A stretch of DNA of 64,000 nucleotides from Rubrivivax sp. (GCA_016719535.1 JADJYX010000040.1:1-64000), one strand, 5' to 3'; positions 1-9,954 are shown, counted from the first letter of the stretch. Translations and numbers: made by a program. The notes: generated by a model not told the origin, from the sequence alone.

Positions 1-403
1 CCTGGCCGTTCTCGAACAGCAGGGCGTGCCCGGGCGGCAGCCGGAAGATGCCCTGGAACACCGTCCGCGGCGACGGGATCGCGTGGAAGTAGAGGTAGTC
101 GAAGATCGCCTGAGGATCCAGCTCGTGCCGCTCGTCGGCGAGCTCGTCGGCCCGCTCGGCGTAGCGCAGCCGTCCGTCGACGATACGCCAGCACAGCGTG
201 CGCACGGCGAAGCGATCCACGGCCAGCAGCGTGCGTCCGTCGGACAAGGTCAAGCCGATGGCAAAGTCGCCGCCGACGGCGGCGAGTGCGTCCAGCGGCT
301 GGGTACCGAGGGCGCGTCGCCAAATCTGCAAAGCGTCTGGCGCATCTTGGTCCACAGTCGACGGGAAGCGCGGAGCTCCGATGCACAGGTCTTGCTGGAT
401 CAT
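1..403 (-). CDS. Asparagine-synthase-like protein, N-terminal part, cut by window edge
   Basis: About 134 residues are visible, read leftward from an ATG at 403 and running off the left edge. The second half of a class II glutaminase domain is recognisable: GGDFAIGLTL near residues 44-53, LLAVDRFAVRTLCW at 59-72, then the junction to the synthetase domain (IPSPRTVFQGIFRLPPGH, 109-126). The Met-Cys-Gly-Ile N-terminus that supplies the catalytic cysteine is absent, and an in-frame TGA lies about 13 codons upstream. Another frame just upstream offers IICCGPVRLP, so an indel may hide a longer start. In exopolysaccharide loci such proteins are thought to amidate or acylate a sugar or a carrier-bound intermediate. 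The family is fairly sure; the activity is not. Confidence 0.72.
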   Translation of the reverse strand, partial: MIQQDLCIGAPRFPSTVDQDAPDALQIWRRALGTQPLDALAAVGGDFAIGLTLSDGRTLLAVDRFAVRTLCWRIVDGRLRYAERADELADERHELDPQAIFDYLYFHAIPSPRTVFQGIFRLPPGHALLFENGQ

Positions 404-551
404 GGGTTCGTCTTGGACGTGCGGGTCTTGGCTTGGCTGCGGTCAGCTGTCGCTCGACGGGGCAGACGCTTGCCTGTGGAAGCCGGACGGGGCCGCAACA
501 GATGATGGTCCCCCGGCAGCCGCCTGGGCCGCGCCGGTGGGCGGGGGTGTT

Positions 552-1328
552 TCACTGCTGGCGGGAAAGGATAGCCAAGCCCTTCTCAAGCGGCAGGTAC
601 TCGGCTTTGAACGTCGGCCAGTTTTGGGTCCAGCGCTGAACGATCCGCAACTCGTCCGGGCGTCCTGCGTCGTCGAGGAACACGGTGGCGCTTGCGGCCA
701 ATCGATCCATCAGGCGCGGCAATGCCGGGTACCGGGTCTCGGCAGCAACACTGGCAGGGGGGCCATCGACCACCAGCAGGTTCGCAGGCCCCATGGTGGG
801 CGGCAATGCCGTCTCGTCGTACCAGGGGGTGAAGCCGTCGCGCACGACGAGCGGTGCGAGGATGAGGGTGGCGAAGCTAGACAGGCCATGCTGTTCTAGC
901 AGGGTCCGGGTCTTCTGCGCATACTCCGGCCCCGTGCTCCAGGCTGTAGACATGCCCTGCGCCGCTCAGCTGCGCACACCGGGCCAGGACAACCGTCGAC
1001 ACGCCCGGAGCTGCACTCAGCATCACCGAGGGGACGGTGCTTGAGCGCATGCCGCGCCAGTTCAAGCAGGAAGTCAGGAGAGCCGGCCCAGCCACGCATC
1101 GGAGGCGGGGCCTGGGGCAAGTCCAGAAGCCGCTCGAGCGCCTGCAGGCTCTGGATCTGAGAGAACAGCGCATGGGTCTCAGTCTCGGTTGCGCGCACCC
1201 GCTCCCTCAGTTCGTAGGTTGCCAGGCACCAGACGAACCTTGCGATATGCGATCAGCGAGACGGCCAGCGTTGCCACGCTCGCCATCAGCCCCAGCGCTG
1301 CCCAAAGTTCAGCTGAATCCGCCGTCAT
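552..1328 (-). CDS. Membrane-anchored class I SAM-dependent methyltransferase (several frameshifts)
   Basis: Starting at the ATG at 1328 there is an N-terminal transmembrane segment (WAALGLMASVATLAVSLIAY) followed by a charged, coiled-coil-like stretch. An AAGGAGGA ribosome site about 9 bases upstream supports this start. The frame then slips (around 1220), and slips again several times near 1010-1035. Read across frames the protein continues as a methyltransferase: motif I can be restored as ECSSGVSTVVLARC, followed by VYSLEH and, in the last frame (953-552), EYAQKTRTLLEQHGL and FLDDAGRPDELRIVQRW. Its substrate is unknown; the locus suggests the surface polysaccharide or its carrier. It is written here as one gene because the indels look like sequence errors, with about 250 residues after correction. 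Confidence 0.7.
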
Positions 1329-1444
1329 GTTCCGGTGTCCTCCTTAGGCTCGTTGCTTCAGCCGCGGAGTGCGTCGATCGCGCTCCGGGTGCTTGTGGTC
1401 CGAGGCTCAACAGATTGCCGCCTGCGGCAACCTTCCGCGCAGAT

Positions 1445-2664
1445 CTACTGCCGGCGCATCGATCCGTGCCGCCAGATGCCATGCGCTACGTGGAACCAGG
1501 TCATTCGGCGCAGCAGGTTCCGGCCATGGGCCACGACCGACTTGCGCCAGTTGTGCCGCGGCAGCGATACGGGGGCTACCGCCATGCGCCGATACTCGAT
1601 CGGCATACCGCGCTTTCAGGCCCTCGAGGTCGAAGCGGTCGCGGGCATGGCGAGGTCCTGGTTCGGAGAGCCGCGCCAACTCTGCAGAGTCTCTGTGGCG
1701 TAGCACGCGCGACAACTCGCCGGGCTTGGCCATGTCGATGAAGATGCCGTCTTGCACGATCGAGCGCTGGTTCACGTGATGGGTGCAGACCACGGGCAGG
1801 CCCATGGCCATGGCCTCGATGTAGACGATGCCGAAGGTCTCGAACAGCGACCCCAGCACGAACAGGTCGGCCGCCGCGTAGGCCTGCGGCAGCTCGTCGT
1901 GTGGACGGTGGTGAAGGTCACGCGGTTGCCCAGCAACTCCGACCCAGCGCCTTGATGGCCGGGGAGTCCGGGCTTTCCTGCCCGACGACCAGCAGGTGCA
2001 CGCCGGGCAGCGGCGCCACCTCGCGGATCACGTGGTCCATGCGCTTGTGGTTAACGCAGACGGTGCCGACGCTGATGACGACGAAGCGGTCAGCCGGTAT
2101 GCCGTGCCTGGCCCTGAAGTCGGAGCGCAGCCCGGGGCGGAAGCGCCGGGTGTCCACGCCGTGCGGAATCATAAACGCGCGCCGAGGGTCGCTGCGCCGC
2201 AGGTTGTAATCGGTGTGCTCCTGCACGAAGTCGCAGCGCGGCAGGTCGCGCGCCGGCAGCGCGCCGCCGTTGGAGAACACCAGCTTCGGCGTCTTGGCGA
2301 ACAGGTGGCGCTGGTCGTAGATGACGTTGCACACTTCACGTTCCAGGCAGTGCACTACATCGAAGCCCCCTTCCATCAGGGGCTTCAGCGCCGCGTAGGC
2401 GAAGGTTTCCCCTTCGATGCGGACACGCTCCTCCTCGCGCGTGGCATCAGCCCACTTGGGACTCGCGGCCACGTGCACGTCGCGCAACAGCGGCGAGTTG
2501 CGGGGCAGGTTGTCGATCACGACCTCGCCGGGCCCGGCCAAACCGCCACCCTTGAACAGCGTGATTTCCAGGTCGTCGCGCAGCAGCCCGAACAGGTCCT
2601 TCGCGAACACCTCGTGCCCGCGGTTGATGTGGCCGAGGCCTGAGCACAGCAGAGCGATCTTCAT
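1445..2664 (-). CDS. Glycosyltransferase family 4 (frameshifted)
   Basis: The N-terminal half (2664 to about 1930) is a GT-B fold beginning MKIALLCSGLGHINRGHE, with FMIPHGVDTRRFRPG at the linker to the nucleotide-sugar domain. Two slips near 1890-1935 lead to HDELPQAYAAADLFVLGS and the donor-binding signature LFETFGIVYIEAMAMGLPVV, where the E-x7-E pattern is typical of GT4 retaining enzymes. A further slip near 1590 opens a coherent C-terminus (RMAVAPVSLPRHNWRK...) ending at a TAG at 1445. At least three indels are therefore needed for one enzyme of about 405 residues. It probably adds a sugar to the lipid-linked repeat unit on the cytoplasmic face. It is divergent from the next glycosyltransferase gene, with 155 bases between. 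Confidence 0.75.
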
Positions 2665-2819
2665 CGGGTGGTCAGCATCAGGATCGCCCCAGCATGCGGC
2701 GGCCTGCGAGGTTACCGCGCCTTGGCGATGCGGGCCGCGTCGCGGCGCTCAAAGCGTGGCGCGCGTGAACAACGTCATGGCGCCGTGCGGGGCAGGCCGG
2801 ACGCGGCCGCGGGGCGAGC

Positions 2820-3882
2820 GTGAGCAAAGTCATGCCCGGCCGCAACGGCGCCGGCGGCCCGGGTCCGGACACCGGGTCGGGTGTCAGAATCCTCCGGCCC
2901 CGCGACGGGGCGCCGCCGCCGTCCACGCCCGCCTTGTCCTCCATCTCCGTCGTCATCCCCTGCTACAACGCACGCCGGTGGATCGGCGCGACGATCGCAT
3001 CGGTGCAGGCACAGACCCGGCCGGCCGACGAGATCATCGTCGTCGACGACGGCAGTTCCGACGGTTCGGCCGATTGGCTGCGCGCCCACTGCCCAGGCGT
3101 GCGCGTGGTGGAGCAGGTCAACGCCGGGGTGGCGGCGGCACGCAACCGCGGCGCTGCTTGCGCGCGCGGCGAATGGCTGGCCTTCGTCGACGCCGACGAC
3201 ATCTGGTTGCCCGACAAGCTGCAGCGGCAGTTGGATGCCGTGGCAGGGCGCGACGACGCGTCAGCCTGCTACACGGCTTGGCAGGAGTGGCCATCCGACG
3301 CGTCGCAGCCGCCGGAAGAACTGCTGGCCGGCCTCTCGGCCCAGGCCCGCTCCGGCGGGGCGCGCTGGCAGGGGCCATCGGGCTGGATCTACACCGACCT
3401 GCTGCTGGACTGCTGCGTCTGGACGTCGGTGGTGATGCTGCGCCGGGCGCTGTTCAGAGTCGCTCGGAGGCTTCGACACCGGGCTGCGCATCGGCGAGGA
3501 CTACGACCTGTGGCTGCGCCTGTCGCGCGTCACGCCCATCCTGCGCGTGCCAGCGCCGCTGGCGCTGTACCGGCTGCACGCCGCGAGCATCACGCGCCGG
3601 GTTCCGGACCGCAACCACAAGGCCGAGGTGATCGGCCGTGCGCTGTCCCGTTGGGGTTGCGAGGGACCCGATGGCCAGCGGGCGGATCTGCGGACGGTGC
3701 GCCACATGCTGGCACGGAGCTGGGTGGATTTCGCCGCCGCGCGACTGGCAGGCGGTGATGCCGCCGGCGCGCGTGCGGCGGCGCGCCGCGCGCTGAGCCT
3801 GCGCGGCCTGCAGCCGGCCGCGTTGAAGCTGCTGGTCAAGTCGCTGATGCCGCCGCGAGCCGGTCGCCAGGGAGCGGCATGA
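2820..3882 (+). CDS. Glycosyltransferase family 2 (one frameshift)
   Basis: The GT-A core is clear: SVVIPCYNARRWIG, EIIVVDDGSSDGS, NAGVAAARNRGA, and the metal-binding FVDADDIWLPDK. The frame slips around 3455-3475, after LRRALF, and continues in the next frame with FDTGLRIGEDYDLWLRLSR, containing the ED(Y) acceptor-site motif, to a stop at 3882. The corrected length is about 353 residues. The start is uncertain: ATG at 2820 or 2832 gives a low-complexity leader before the fold. The stop overlaps the start of the flippase gene (ATGA), so the two are translationally coupled. It probably builds the exopolysaccharide repeat unit. Confidence 0.77.
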
Positions 3883-5389
3883 ACGCGATGGCGCGTCGGA
3901 CCCGCACCGCGCTGCAACAGGCCCTGCTGCCCGACGACAGCCGCATGGGGACGCGCGTGGTCCGCGGTGCCAGCTACCAGTTCCTGGGCATCGTGCTCCG
4001 CACGGCGCTGACCATCGGCCCCACCGCGTTCCTGGCGCGGCTGCTCAAGCCGGCCGACTTCGGCTTCGTAGCCATGGTTACGGTGGTCACAGAACTGGCT
4101 GCGTTGTTCAACAACTTCGGCTTCAGCAACCTGCTGATTCAGCGCCGACGCGTCACACGGCTGCAGTTGGATACGGTGTTCTGGGCATCGACCGGGGTGG
4201 GCTGCCTGCTGGCACTGCTGGTGTTTGGGCTGTCGTTCCTGGCGCCTGCATTGTTCGGTGAGCCGCGAGTGGGCGAGTTGCTGCGGGTGATGTGCCTGAC
4301 CTTCGTGCTTGCCGGCATGTCCAGCGTGTCATGGGTGGTGCTGGCGCGGCGGCTGCAGTTCCGCACTGACTTCTGGATGCAGATCGTGGTGGTGGCGTTG
4401 CGCTCGACCACGGCCGTGCTGTTGGCCTACGCAGGCTTTGGGGTCTGGAGCTTGGTGCTGGGTTCGCTGGCGGGTGCTGTGGCCCAGGTGGTGCTGGCGT
4501 TCGTCGTGGTGCCGTATCTGCCGCGGTGGCGGTTTCACCGCGAGTTCCTGCAATCGCGCTGGCGCACCAGCGGCGGCTACTTTGGGGGTGGGCTTCTGTT
4601 CTACGTCAACATGAACGCCGACCTGCTGCTGATCGGGCGCTGGCTGGGCGCCTCGGCATTGGGCTACTACCAGAATGCGCGCTCGCTAACCGACGAGATC
4701 CGCGGCCGGATCGCGCTGCCGCTGCAGCAGGTGCTGTTTCCTGCGCTCAGCCTGGCGCAGTCTGATCCGGAGCGGTTGAAGCAACTCGTGCTGCGCAGCG
4801 CGCGGCTGATGTCTGCCGTTGTGTTTCCCATCGGCATTGGGGTCGCCGCCACCGCGAAAGAGCTGGTGCCGGTGCTGTACGGTCCGGCGTGGTCGGACGC
4901 ATGATCCCGGTGCTGGCGCTATTCGGCGTCAGCGCGGCATTCCGTGCCTCGACGGCGATCGCCACCCCGATCTTCAACGCCACCGACAACGTCGAGCGCT
5001 CCTTCAGGTACAGCCTTGTTGGCACGGTGCTGACGATGGCGGCCATCGGCGTGACCATGCCTCATGGCATCCGCGCGGTCGCTGCCGGCATCGCGGTGGT
5101 GTCCTTGTACCCGCTGCTGCCGTGGATGGCGGCGATGCGCCTGATCGGTCTGCGCGGCGCCGCGGTCTGGAGCGTGATCGGCCTGCCGGCGCTGGCTTCG
5201 TTGCTGCTGTTTGCTGCGGTGTGGCTGGCCCGCCCGCTGGTCGCCGGCCTGACCGGCCAAGTGAGCCTGCAGTTGCCGCTCTTGGTTGGCATTGGCGCGC
5301 TGGCTTACGGGAGCAGCCTGCACCTGCTGTCGCGCCGCTACCTCGAGGATCTGCGGGCCCTGGTCGTGCATGCGCGAGGCCGAGCCTGA
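3879..5389 (+). CDS. Wzx-type polysaccharide flippase / O-antigen transporter (one frameshift)
   Basis: This is a polytopic membrane protein of about 503 residues after joining two frames; the slip is near 4889-4904, after GPAWSDA / MVGRMIPVLALF. About 12-14 hydrophobic segments are visible. The N-terminal block (GASYQFLGIVLRTALTIGPT, FLARLLKPADFGFVAMV) is characteristic of the oligosaccharide flippase / MATE-like superfamily. It would move the lipid-linked repeat unit across the inner membrane for Wzy- or ligase-type polymerisation. It starts inside the stop of the upstream GT2 gene (ATGA), with GGGAG upstream. A GT4 gene follows 49 bases downstream in the same direction. Confidence 0.82.
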
Positions 5390-5438
5390 GCGGGGCCACC
5401 CGACGGCCCGGGGACACGACACGGAAGGAGGGCCAGAC

Positions 5439-6762
5439 TTGAACGTGTGGCGGAAACTGCGGGACACCGTACTGGCGCGGGCTCGGCTGGCACGGGCCGA
5501 ACGACAGGCCGGGGCGCCGGGGCCGGCGGCCCGAGCGGACGATCGCCGGTTGCTCATGCTGGTGTGGGAATTCGCTCCTGCCGTTGCTGGCGGGGTCTAT
5601 CGGCCCGCAGCGCTGGCCCGCTACGCCCTACGCGCCGGCTGGGATGTCACCGTGGTCACGGCGCCGGCACCCACCCAGCCGTCGCAAGCAGGCTTGGACT
5701 TGTTGGCCTACGTGGGCCCGGGTGTGCGCATCATTCGTTTCAAGCCCTCGGGGCTGGTTCCCAGCGTCCGCCTGTTCCCTCGTGTGGATGGTTCGCTGGT
5801 GAACGCGCTCGATATGGCGGATGGCGCCCGACGGGCCTTCGGTGGCGACCTGCCGGCGCGCATCGTGGCCAGCGGGCCGCCCTTCTGCAGCCACGTGGCG
5901 GCAATGTGGTTGGCTGGCAGCAGCAACCGGCAGGTGATCCTCGAGTGTCGCGACGAATGGACCTCATGCCCGTTCGATTTCGTCGACACCGGGGGCGACA
6001 ACCCCCGGTGGGAGTCGCGCTGCCTCCAGCGTGCCGATCGTGTGGTGGTCACCACCGAGTCGCAGAAGCGGCAGATGGTGGCGCGCTTCGGCGCTGCCTT
6101 CGTCCGGAGCTGTACCGTGGTGCCCAACGGCTGGGAGCCCAGCGAGTCAGCGGGGCGTGATGAGGTGACTGCTGGTGCTCCACCGGGGCAAGTGGTTTTG
6201 ACTTTCGCGGGCAAGCTGGGTGGTCATACCGACGCAGGCCGATTCCTGCAAGCGCTGGCGCGGCTGCTGGCTCGCCGGCCGGAGTGGAAGAGTTGCCTGC
6301 GCGTGCGCTTCGTGGGGGCGAAGCGTGCCGATGCAAAGCGGCAGCTCGACACGTTTGAGCATCCGCAGGTGCTGGACGTGATGCCTGTGGTGCCGCTGGC
6401 CGGCCGCTCGGCTGTTGCGCGAATCGAGCGCTCTGTTGCTGTTCCACGATCCGCGGTTCGACCGCTATCTGCCGGGGAAGTTGTACGAATATGCAGCCTC
6501 GGGGCGACCGGTATTGCTGTTCGACGACGGTGGCGAATCGCACCGCCTGGTCACCGAGAATGGGCTAGGCTGGTCGATACGCAGCGACGACGATCAGGCA
6601 CTGGAGGAGGTGCTTGAGGCGCTGCGCGGCGAAGATCTCGCCGCCTCACCCACACCACCAGGGTCGACCGGCGCCGGTTGGGTCGAGCGGCACACGCGCG
6701 AGCGGCTGTGCCACGACTTTCTGGAGATGTTGGAGGCGACGCCGATCAGGCCAGACTCGTGA
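5439..6762 (+). CDS. Glycosyltransferase family 4-like (one frameshift)
   Basis: A TTG start at 5439 is chosen because a strong GGAGGG ribosome site lies about 8 bases upstream and the in-frame sequence before it overlaps the flippase gene. The protein opens NVWRKLRDTVLARAR, then a GT-B N-domain with LLMLVWEFAPAVAGGVYRPA, a form common in exopolysaccharide GT4 enzymes. VVPNGWE marks the interdomain linker (about residue 230). The frame slips near 6405-6420, and the last 115 residues (FDRYLPGKLYEYAASGRPVL, with the donor-site K and E) lie in the next frame. The corrected length is about 440 residues. Its 3' end overlaps the convergent GT2 gene by 17 bases. Confidence 0.77.
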
Positions 6763-7915
6763 CCAGCAAATGTGACGCCTGTCCCAGGCGCCGGATGCGC
6801 ATAGGCCAGGGCGCGCGGTAGCTGGTGGCCAGGTCGGCCAAGCCACGAGCCAGTGCGCGCACGACGCTACGGCCACCCGGCTCGCGGTTGAGGGCACGTA
6901 CTGCCGCGACGAAGCCGGGCCAGTCATCGACGCAGACGTCGTAGGCCCAGCCAGTGCGGATGGTCGCGGCGATCTGGCTGCGTTCGGCGGACGTCAAGGG
7001 GCGATCGGGGGCGCAGGTCAAGCTGTCGCGCAGGTCATCGACCATCTCGGCCACGCACCCGTGGTTGGCCATCACATGCGCGCGGTTGATAAGGGCCTGA
7101 CGCCGGTTGTGACCGGTTGCCTGGACTTGCGGCGGAACGAGGAACTCACCCAGCCCGAATTCGTTGCGAATCTTGCGGCCGATGGCGGCGCTGTAGCGAC
7201 GGAAGACCTTGTTGCGGTCCCTTGCTTCATAGCGGACCGTCATCGCGCCACGGACGCCCTCATGCTGGCGGAAGACGAACACCGGCTCAGGGCAGAAAGC
7301 AGGCTTGCTGACACGGGCCAGGCGGATCTGAAAATCGTAGTCCTCGCCGCTGAAGAGCGAAGGATCGAGGCCTCCCAGCTGCAGGAACAGCGAGCGCCGA
7401 ACGAGGCACGAATTGAGGTGGAAGAAGCATCCGCGCATGATTTCGAGCAGGAATTCTGCGTCCGAGTAGCGCGGCACGTCGTTGCGGCCCCAAGTTGCGA
7501 TGTGGCCGTCGTGACCGCTCGAGCCCAGCAGGTGGGGGGCATAGACGAAGCCGGCATCGGGGCGATGGCGCAGCGCCGCGAGCCGATGCTCGATGGCATC
7601 TGGCAGGGCTGCGTCGTCATCGTCAAAGATCCACCCATTCGCCGCTGGCGGCCGCCAATCCTGGGCTATTGCCGACGGCTTGCCGCCATTGGCCTTGCGC
7701 ACATAGCTGATGCGATCACCATACCGCGCCGCGACCTCCGGCGTAGCGTCGTCCGATCCGTCGTCGACAACCACGATCTCGTGCGCTGGCACCGTCTGCA
7801 AGCAGTTGTCGATGCATTCGGGCAGGAACGAAGCCCGGTTGAAGGTGGGCACGATGACGCTGACCGTCGTCGCTGCAGCAGTGGCAATTGCTTCAGCCTG
7901 GATGTCGGTTCTCAT
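6746..7915 (-). CDS. Glycosyltransferase family 2
   Basis: The start is placed at the ATG at 7915 (MRTDIQAEAIATAAAT), which overlaps the corrected stop of the upstream TPR gene as ATGA. The GT-A features are SVIVPTFNRASFLPECI, EIVVVDDGSDDATPE, the metal site FDDDDAALPDA and the acceptor motif GEDYDFQIRLAR. Between NGGKPSAIAQ and FDDDD the frame reads nonsensically (DWRPPAANGWI); a one-base loss plus a one-base gain restores GLAAASGEWV, as expected for the family. The C-terminal 130 residues are helical and lack a recognised domain. It probably elongates the exopolysaccharide repeat unit. Confidence 0.8.
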   Translation of the reverse strand: MRTDIQAEAIATAAATTVSVIVPTFNRASFLPECIDNCLQTVPAHEIVVVDDGSDDATPEVAARYGDRISYVRKANGGKPSAIAQDWRPPAANGWIFDDDDAALPDAIEHRLAALRHRPDAGFVYAPHLLGSSGHDGHIATWGRNDVPRYSDAEFLLEIMRGCFFHLNSCLVRRSLFLQLGGLDPSLFSGEDYDFQIRLARVSKPAFCPEPVFVFRQHEGVRGAMTVRYEARDRNKVFRRYSAAIGRKIRNEFGLGEFLVPPQVQATGHNRRQALINRAHVMANHGCVAEMVDDLRDSLTCAPDRPLTSAERSQIAATIRTGWAYDVCVDDWPGFVAAVRALNREPGGRSVVRALARGLADLATSYRAPWPMRIRRLGQASHLLVTSLA

Positions 7916-8597
7916 GGCGCCGGGTCCTTCCAGAGCCCGTCGGCCCGCAGCCGTGATTCGAGCCTGGGAATTGTTCATGCCCATCTTCAGGGGCCTTGTG
8001 CGCTTGCTCCAGCGCGAGGTCGGGTTCCTTCAGGTCCAGATATACCAGCCCGATGTTGTGGTGCGAGATGGGATTCTCGGCGGCGAAGTGAGTGGCAATC
8101 TTCAGCTGGGCGAGTGCGTCCGCCTTGCGGTTGCGGCTGGCCAGGAAACTGGCGTACAGCGCGCGCACGACGGTGTCGTCCTTGGCCAGATTCAGTCCAC
8201 GCTCGAAGTAGCATGCGACTGTGAACGGAACCCGCGGAGGCGGATCGAGCTTGCGCTGGTCGGACAACCGCCACATGGCCAGCAGGCCGCGGGGGTGGTT
8301 GGGAAATGCGTGAAGCAGATAGGCGATATCGGCGCCCAACTCGCTCTTCATGGTCGACGCACCATCGAGAAGAGCTTCGACCCTTGGCGTGAAGTGGAAC
8401 TTCTCGACAAGCTCGCGGTCCGCTTGCGTACTCTTGCGGTAGTCGAACGGGCCATAGCCCATATTCATCTTGCCGCAGGTCTGCGCGTCGTAGCCCTGCG
8501 CCATAGCGGGAAGCCAGATTGGTGCAGCGCAGGCGGCCAGCGCGAACGCTAGCGCTACACGCCTGATTGAAGGGCGGACGGCAGAGGAATGGAGCAT
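7912..8597 (-). CDS. Secreted TPR-type protein of exopolysaccharide locus (frameshifted 3' end)
   Basis: The ATG at 8597 begins a signal peptide (VALAFALAACAAPIWLPAMAQ). The mature part starts with a cysteine (CGKMNMGYGPFDYR), then HFTPRVEALL, HAFPNHPRGLLAMWRLS, CYFERGLNLAKDDTVVRALYA, and a TPR-like end (HHNIGLVYLDLKEPDLALEQ). Two slips after about 8000 are needed to reach GLWKDPAP and a TGA that overlaps the start of the GT2 gene. The corrected length is about 228 residues. It is paralogous to the gene at 9955-10674. Such periplasmic TPR proteins often accompany XrtA loci and may help assemble or export the polymer. No enzymatic motif is seen. Confidence 0.68.
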
Positions 8598-8867
8598 GGG
8601 TGAACTTGTGGGATCAGGCGGAAGTTGGCGCTTGTTGGGTGGTGCCGTTAGTGCTTCAAACAATGATCTCATCCACTCAACCACGGGTTCATTGAGGGCT
8701 AACCGCGAGACCGCGCGAGAGAGCGCATACCCAACTTCGAAAGAGTTGCAGCGGCAGGTCCGACTGCGCTCGAGAGCCCGTATCCGATAGGTGCATTGTC
8801 TACAGCGCGTCGACGGCTGCGGGTGCCGCTGCCATTGGCTCCAATGTGCCTGACCTTTGCCGGGTAG

Positions 8868-9164
8868 CTAGGTGTCGTCGGCATTGATCAAAGCCTTGCA
8901 GGCGCAAGGGGACATCTCGATGCCGCAGTTGCGCGCAGCGGCGACACCCAACTGGGTGTCGCGAAGAGCCTGCGCCGGGTCGCCGCTGAAGCCGTCGTCG
9001 CGAACAATCACCTCCATATCGCCGGGGCACTGCTGCGCCAGCACCGAAAACAGTGTGGCCTCGATTCGGAGGGCGGCATTGAAGCGTGACATGACGACCG
9101 ACAGCAAGGGCGCGGCGTGCATGGGTGGCGGGCGGGATCGGCGTTCACCGAAGCTAGCATGCAT
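8868..9164 (-). pseudogene. Truncated glycosyltransferase family 2 remnant
   Basis: Only the first part of a GT-A fold is left: LLSVVMSRFNAALRIEATLF, EVIVRDDGFSGD, and LGVAAARNCGIE. About 15 residues expected between the DDG strand and the GVAAARN helix are missing. The ADDT motif is followed at once by TAG, where the family would carry tryptophan (TGG) before LPGK. Beyond LPGK the sequence has no glycosyltransferase character and runs into the leader of the TPR gene. The remaining 99 codons cannot make an active enzyme. The stop and deletion could be real decay, or errors in this indel-rich stretch. Confidence 0.6.
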
Positions 9165-9230
9165 TCTGGCACCAGCTCACTGTTGCACCCGGTTTGGCGC
9201 TTGCCAGCACGCGAGTGCGTATGACAAGAT

Positions 9231-9944
9231 TCACGGCGCGGCAGTTGCCGAAGGCGGACGGGGCGGCGGTGGCCGCAACTGGACCAACGGGGTGCCGCCC
9301 AGGTGCCATTGCAGTGGCTGTCCGTTCGCGTGCCACCAAGCCAACTGCAGCGAGCCAAGTACTACGAAGGTGGCCCTGCCGATCTCTACCGCGCCCAGGC
9401 GGGCGTGCGAACTCACTGACCCTGTATTGAAGCGTGAGATGCGGCTGAACGACCAGCAGACTCCGATGTCGGATAGATGCCGGTCCACGGCCGACCATAG
9501 CCGGGCCATCGTGCGGCCGAGCCGGTATTTTGGCTCGACGTAGACATCGTAGTCCCAGGCGCTGATGGCCGGCTCTGTTAGCAGGTAACGACAGCGCACC
9601 TCGTCCTCGTCGTAATGCCCGCGCGCGATCCAGATGGTGCCGGCAAGCTGGCCCTTCACCACGGCCACATGGCACTGGTCGCCCTGTTGGTGGCGCCGGG
9701 CGATCACCTCAGCCGGGCGTGGCAGCAACTCGTTCAGCGGGTGGCCGGCGTCGATCTGCTGCACCACGGTGGACGGTTCCGGACGTAGCGCAGCGGCGTT
9801 GCCACCCAAGGGCTGTGCGTAAAGGCCATAGGGCACGACTGCGGCCCTGCCGCCGCTGGCGCGCTGCAACAGGCGGTGGGCCGCGTAGGCCAGTGTCAGC
9901 GGAAGTCCCAAATCGCGGCGGGTGCGCCAAATCCCGTAGAACAA
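9231..9944 (-). CDS. GNAT-like acyltransferase of exopolysaccharide locus
   Basis: The 237-residue protein contains HPLNELLPRPAEVIARRHQQ, CHVAVVKGQLAGTIWIARG, YDEDEVRCRYLL and WDYDVYVEPKYRLGRTMARL. The last resembles the GNAT pattern in which an E/P-x-Y-R-x-x-G loop binds the acyl-CoA or acyl-ACP phosphate arm. SFSRISRFNTGSVSSHARLG gives the usual C-terminal N-x-x-S-x-x-x-H-x-R-L-G block. The TTG at 9944 is the best start in frame; a GTG at 9954 directly follows the upstream stop but would need a frameshift. Related proteins occur beside acyl carrier proteins in XrtA loci, so an acyl-ACP donor is possible. The substrate is unknown. Confidence 0.6.
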   Translation of the reverse strand: MFYGIWRTRRDLGLPLTLAYAAHRLLQRASGGRAAVVPYGLYAQPLGGNAAALRPEPSTVVQQIDAGHPLNELLPRPAEVIARRHQQGDQCHVAVVKGQLAGTIWIARGHYDEDEVRCRYLLTEPAISAWDYDVYVEPKYRLGRTMARLWSAVDRHLSDIGVCWSFSRISRFNTGSVSSHARLGAVEIGRATFVVLGSLQLAWWHANGQPLQWHLGGTPLVQLRPPPPRPPSATAAP

Positions 9945-9954
9945 GTCCGCGCAC

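Noticed and set aside
2761..2835. Near-repeat gcgtgaacaacgtcatg / gcgtgagcaaagtcatg before the GT2 gene
   Set aside because: The two stretches differ at several bases and are too short; they may be coincidence or ancestral start sites.
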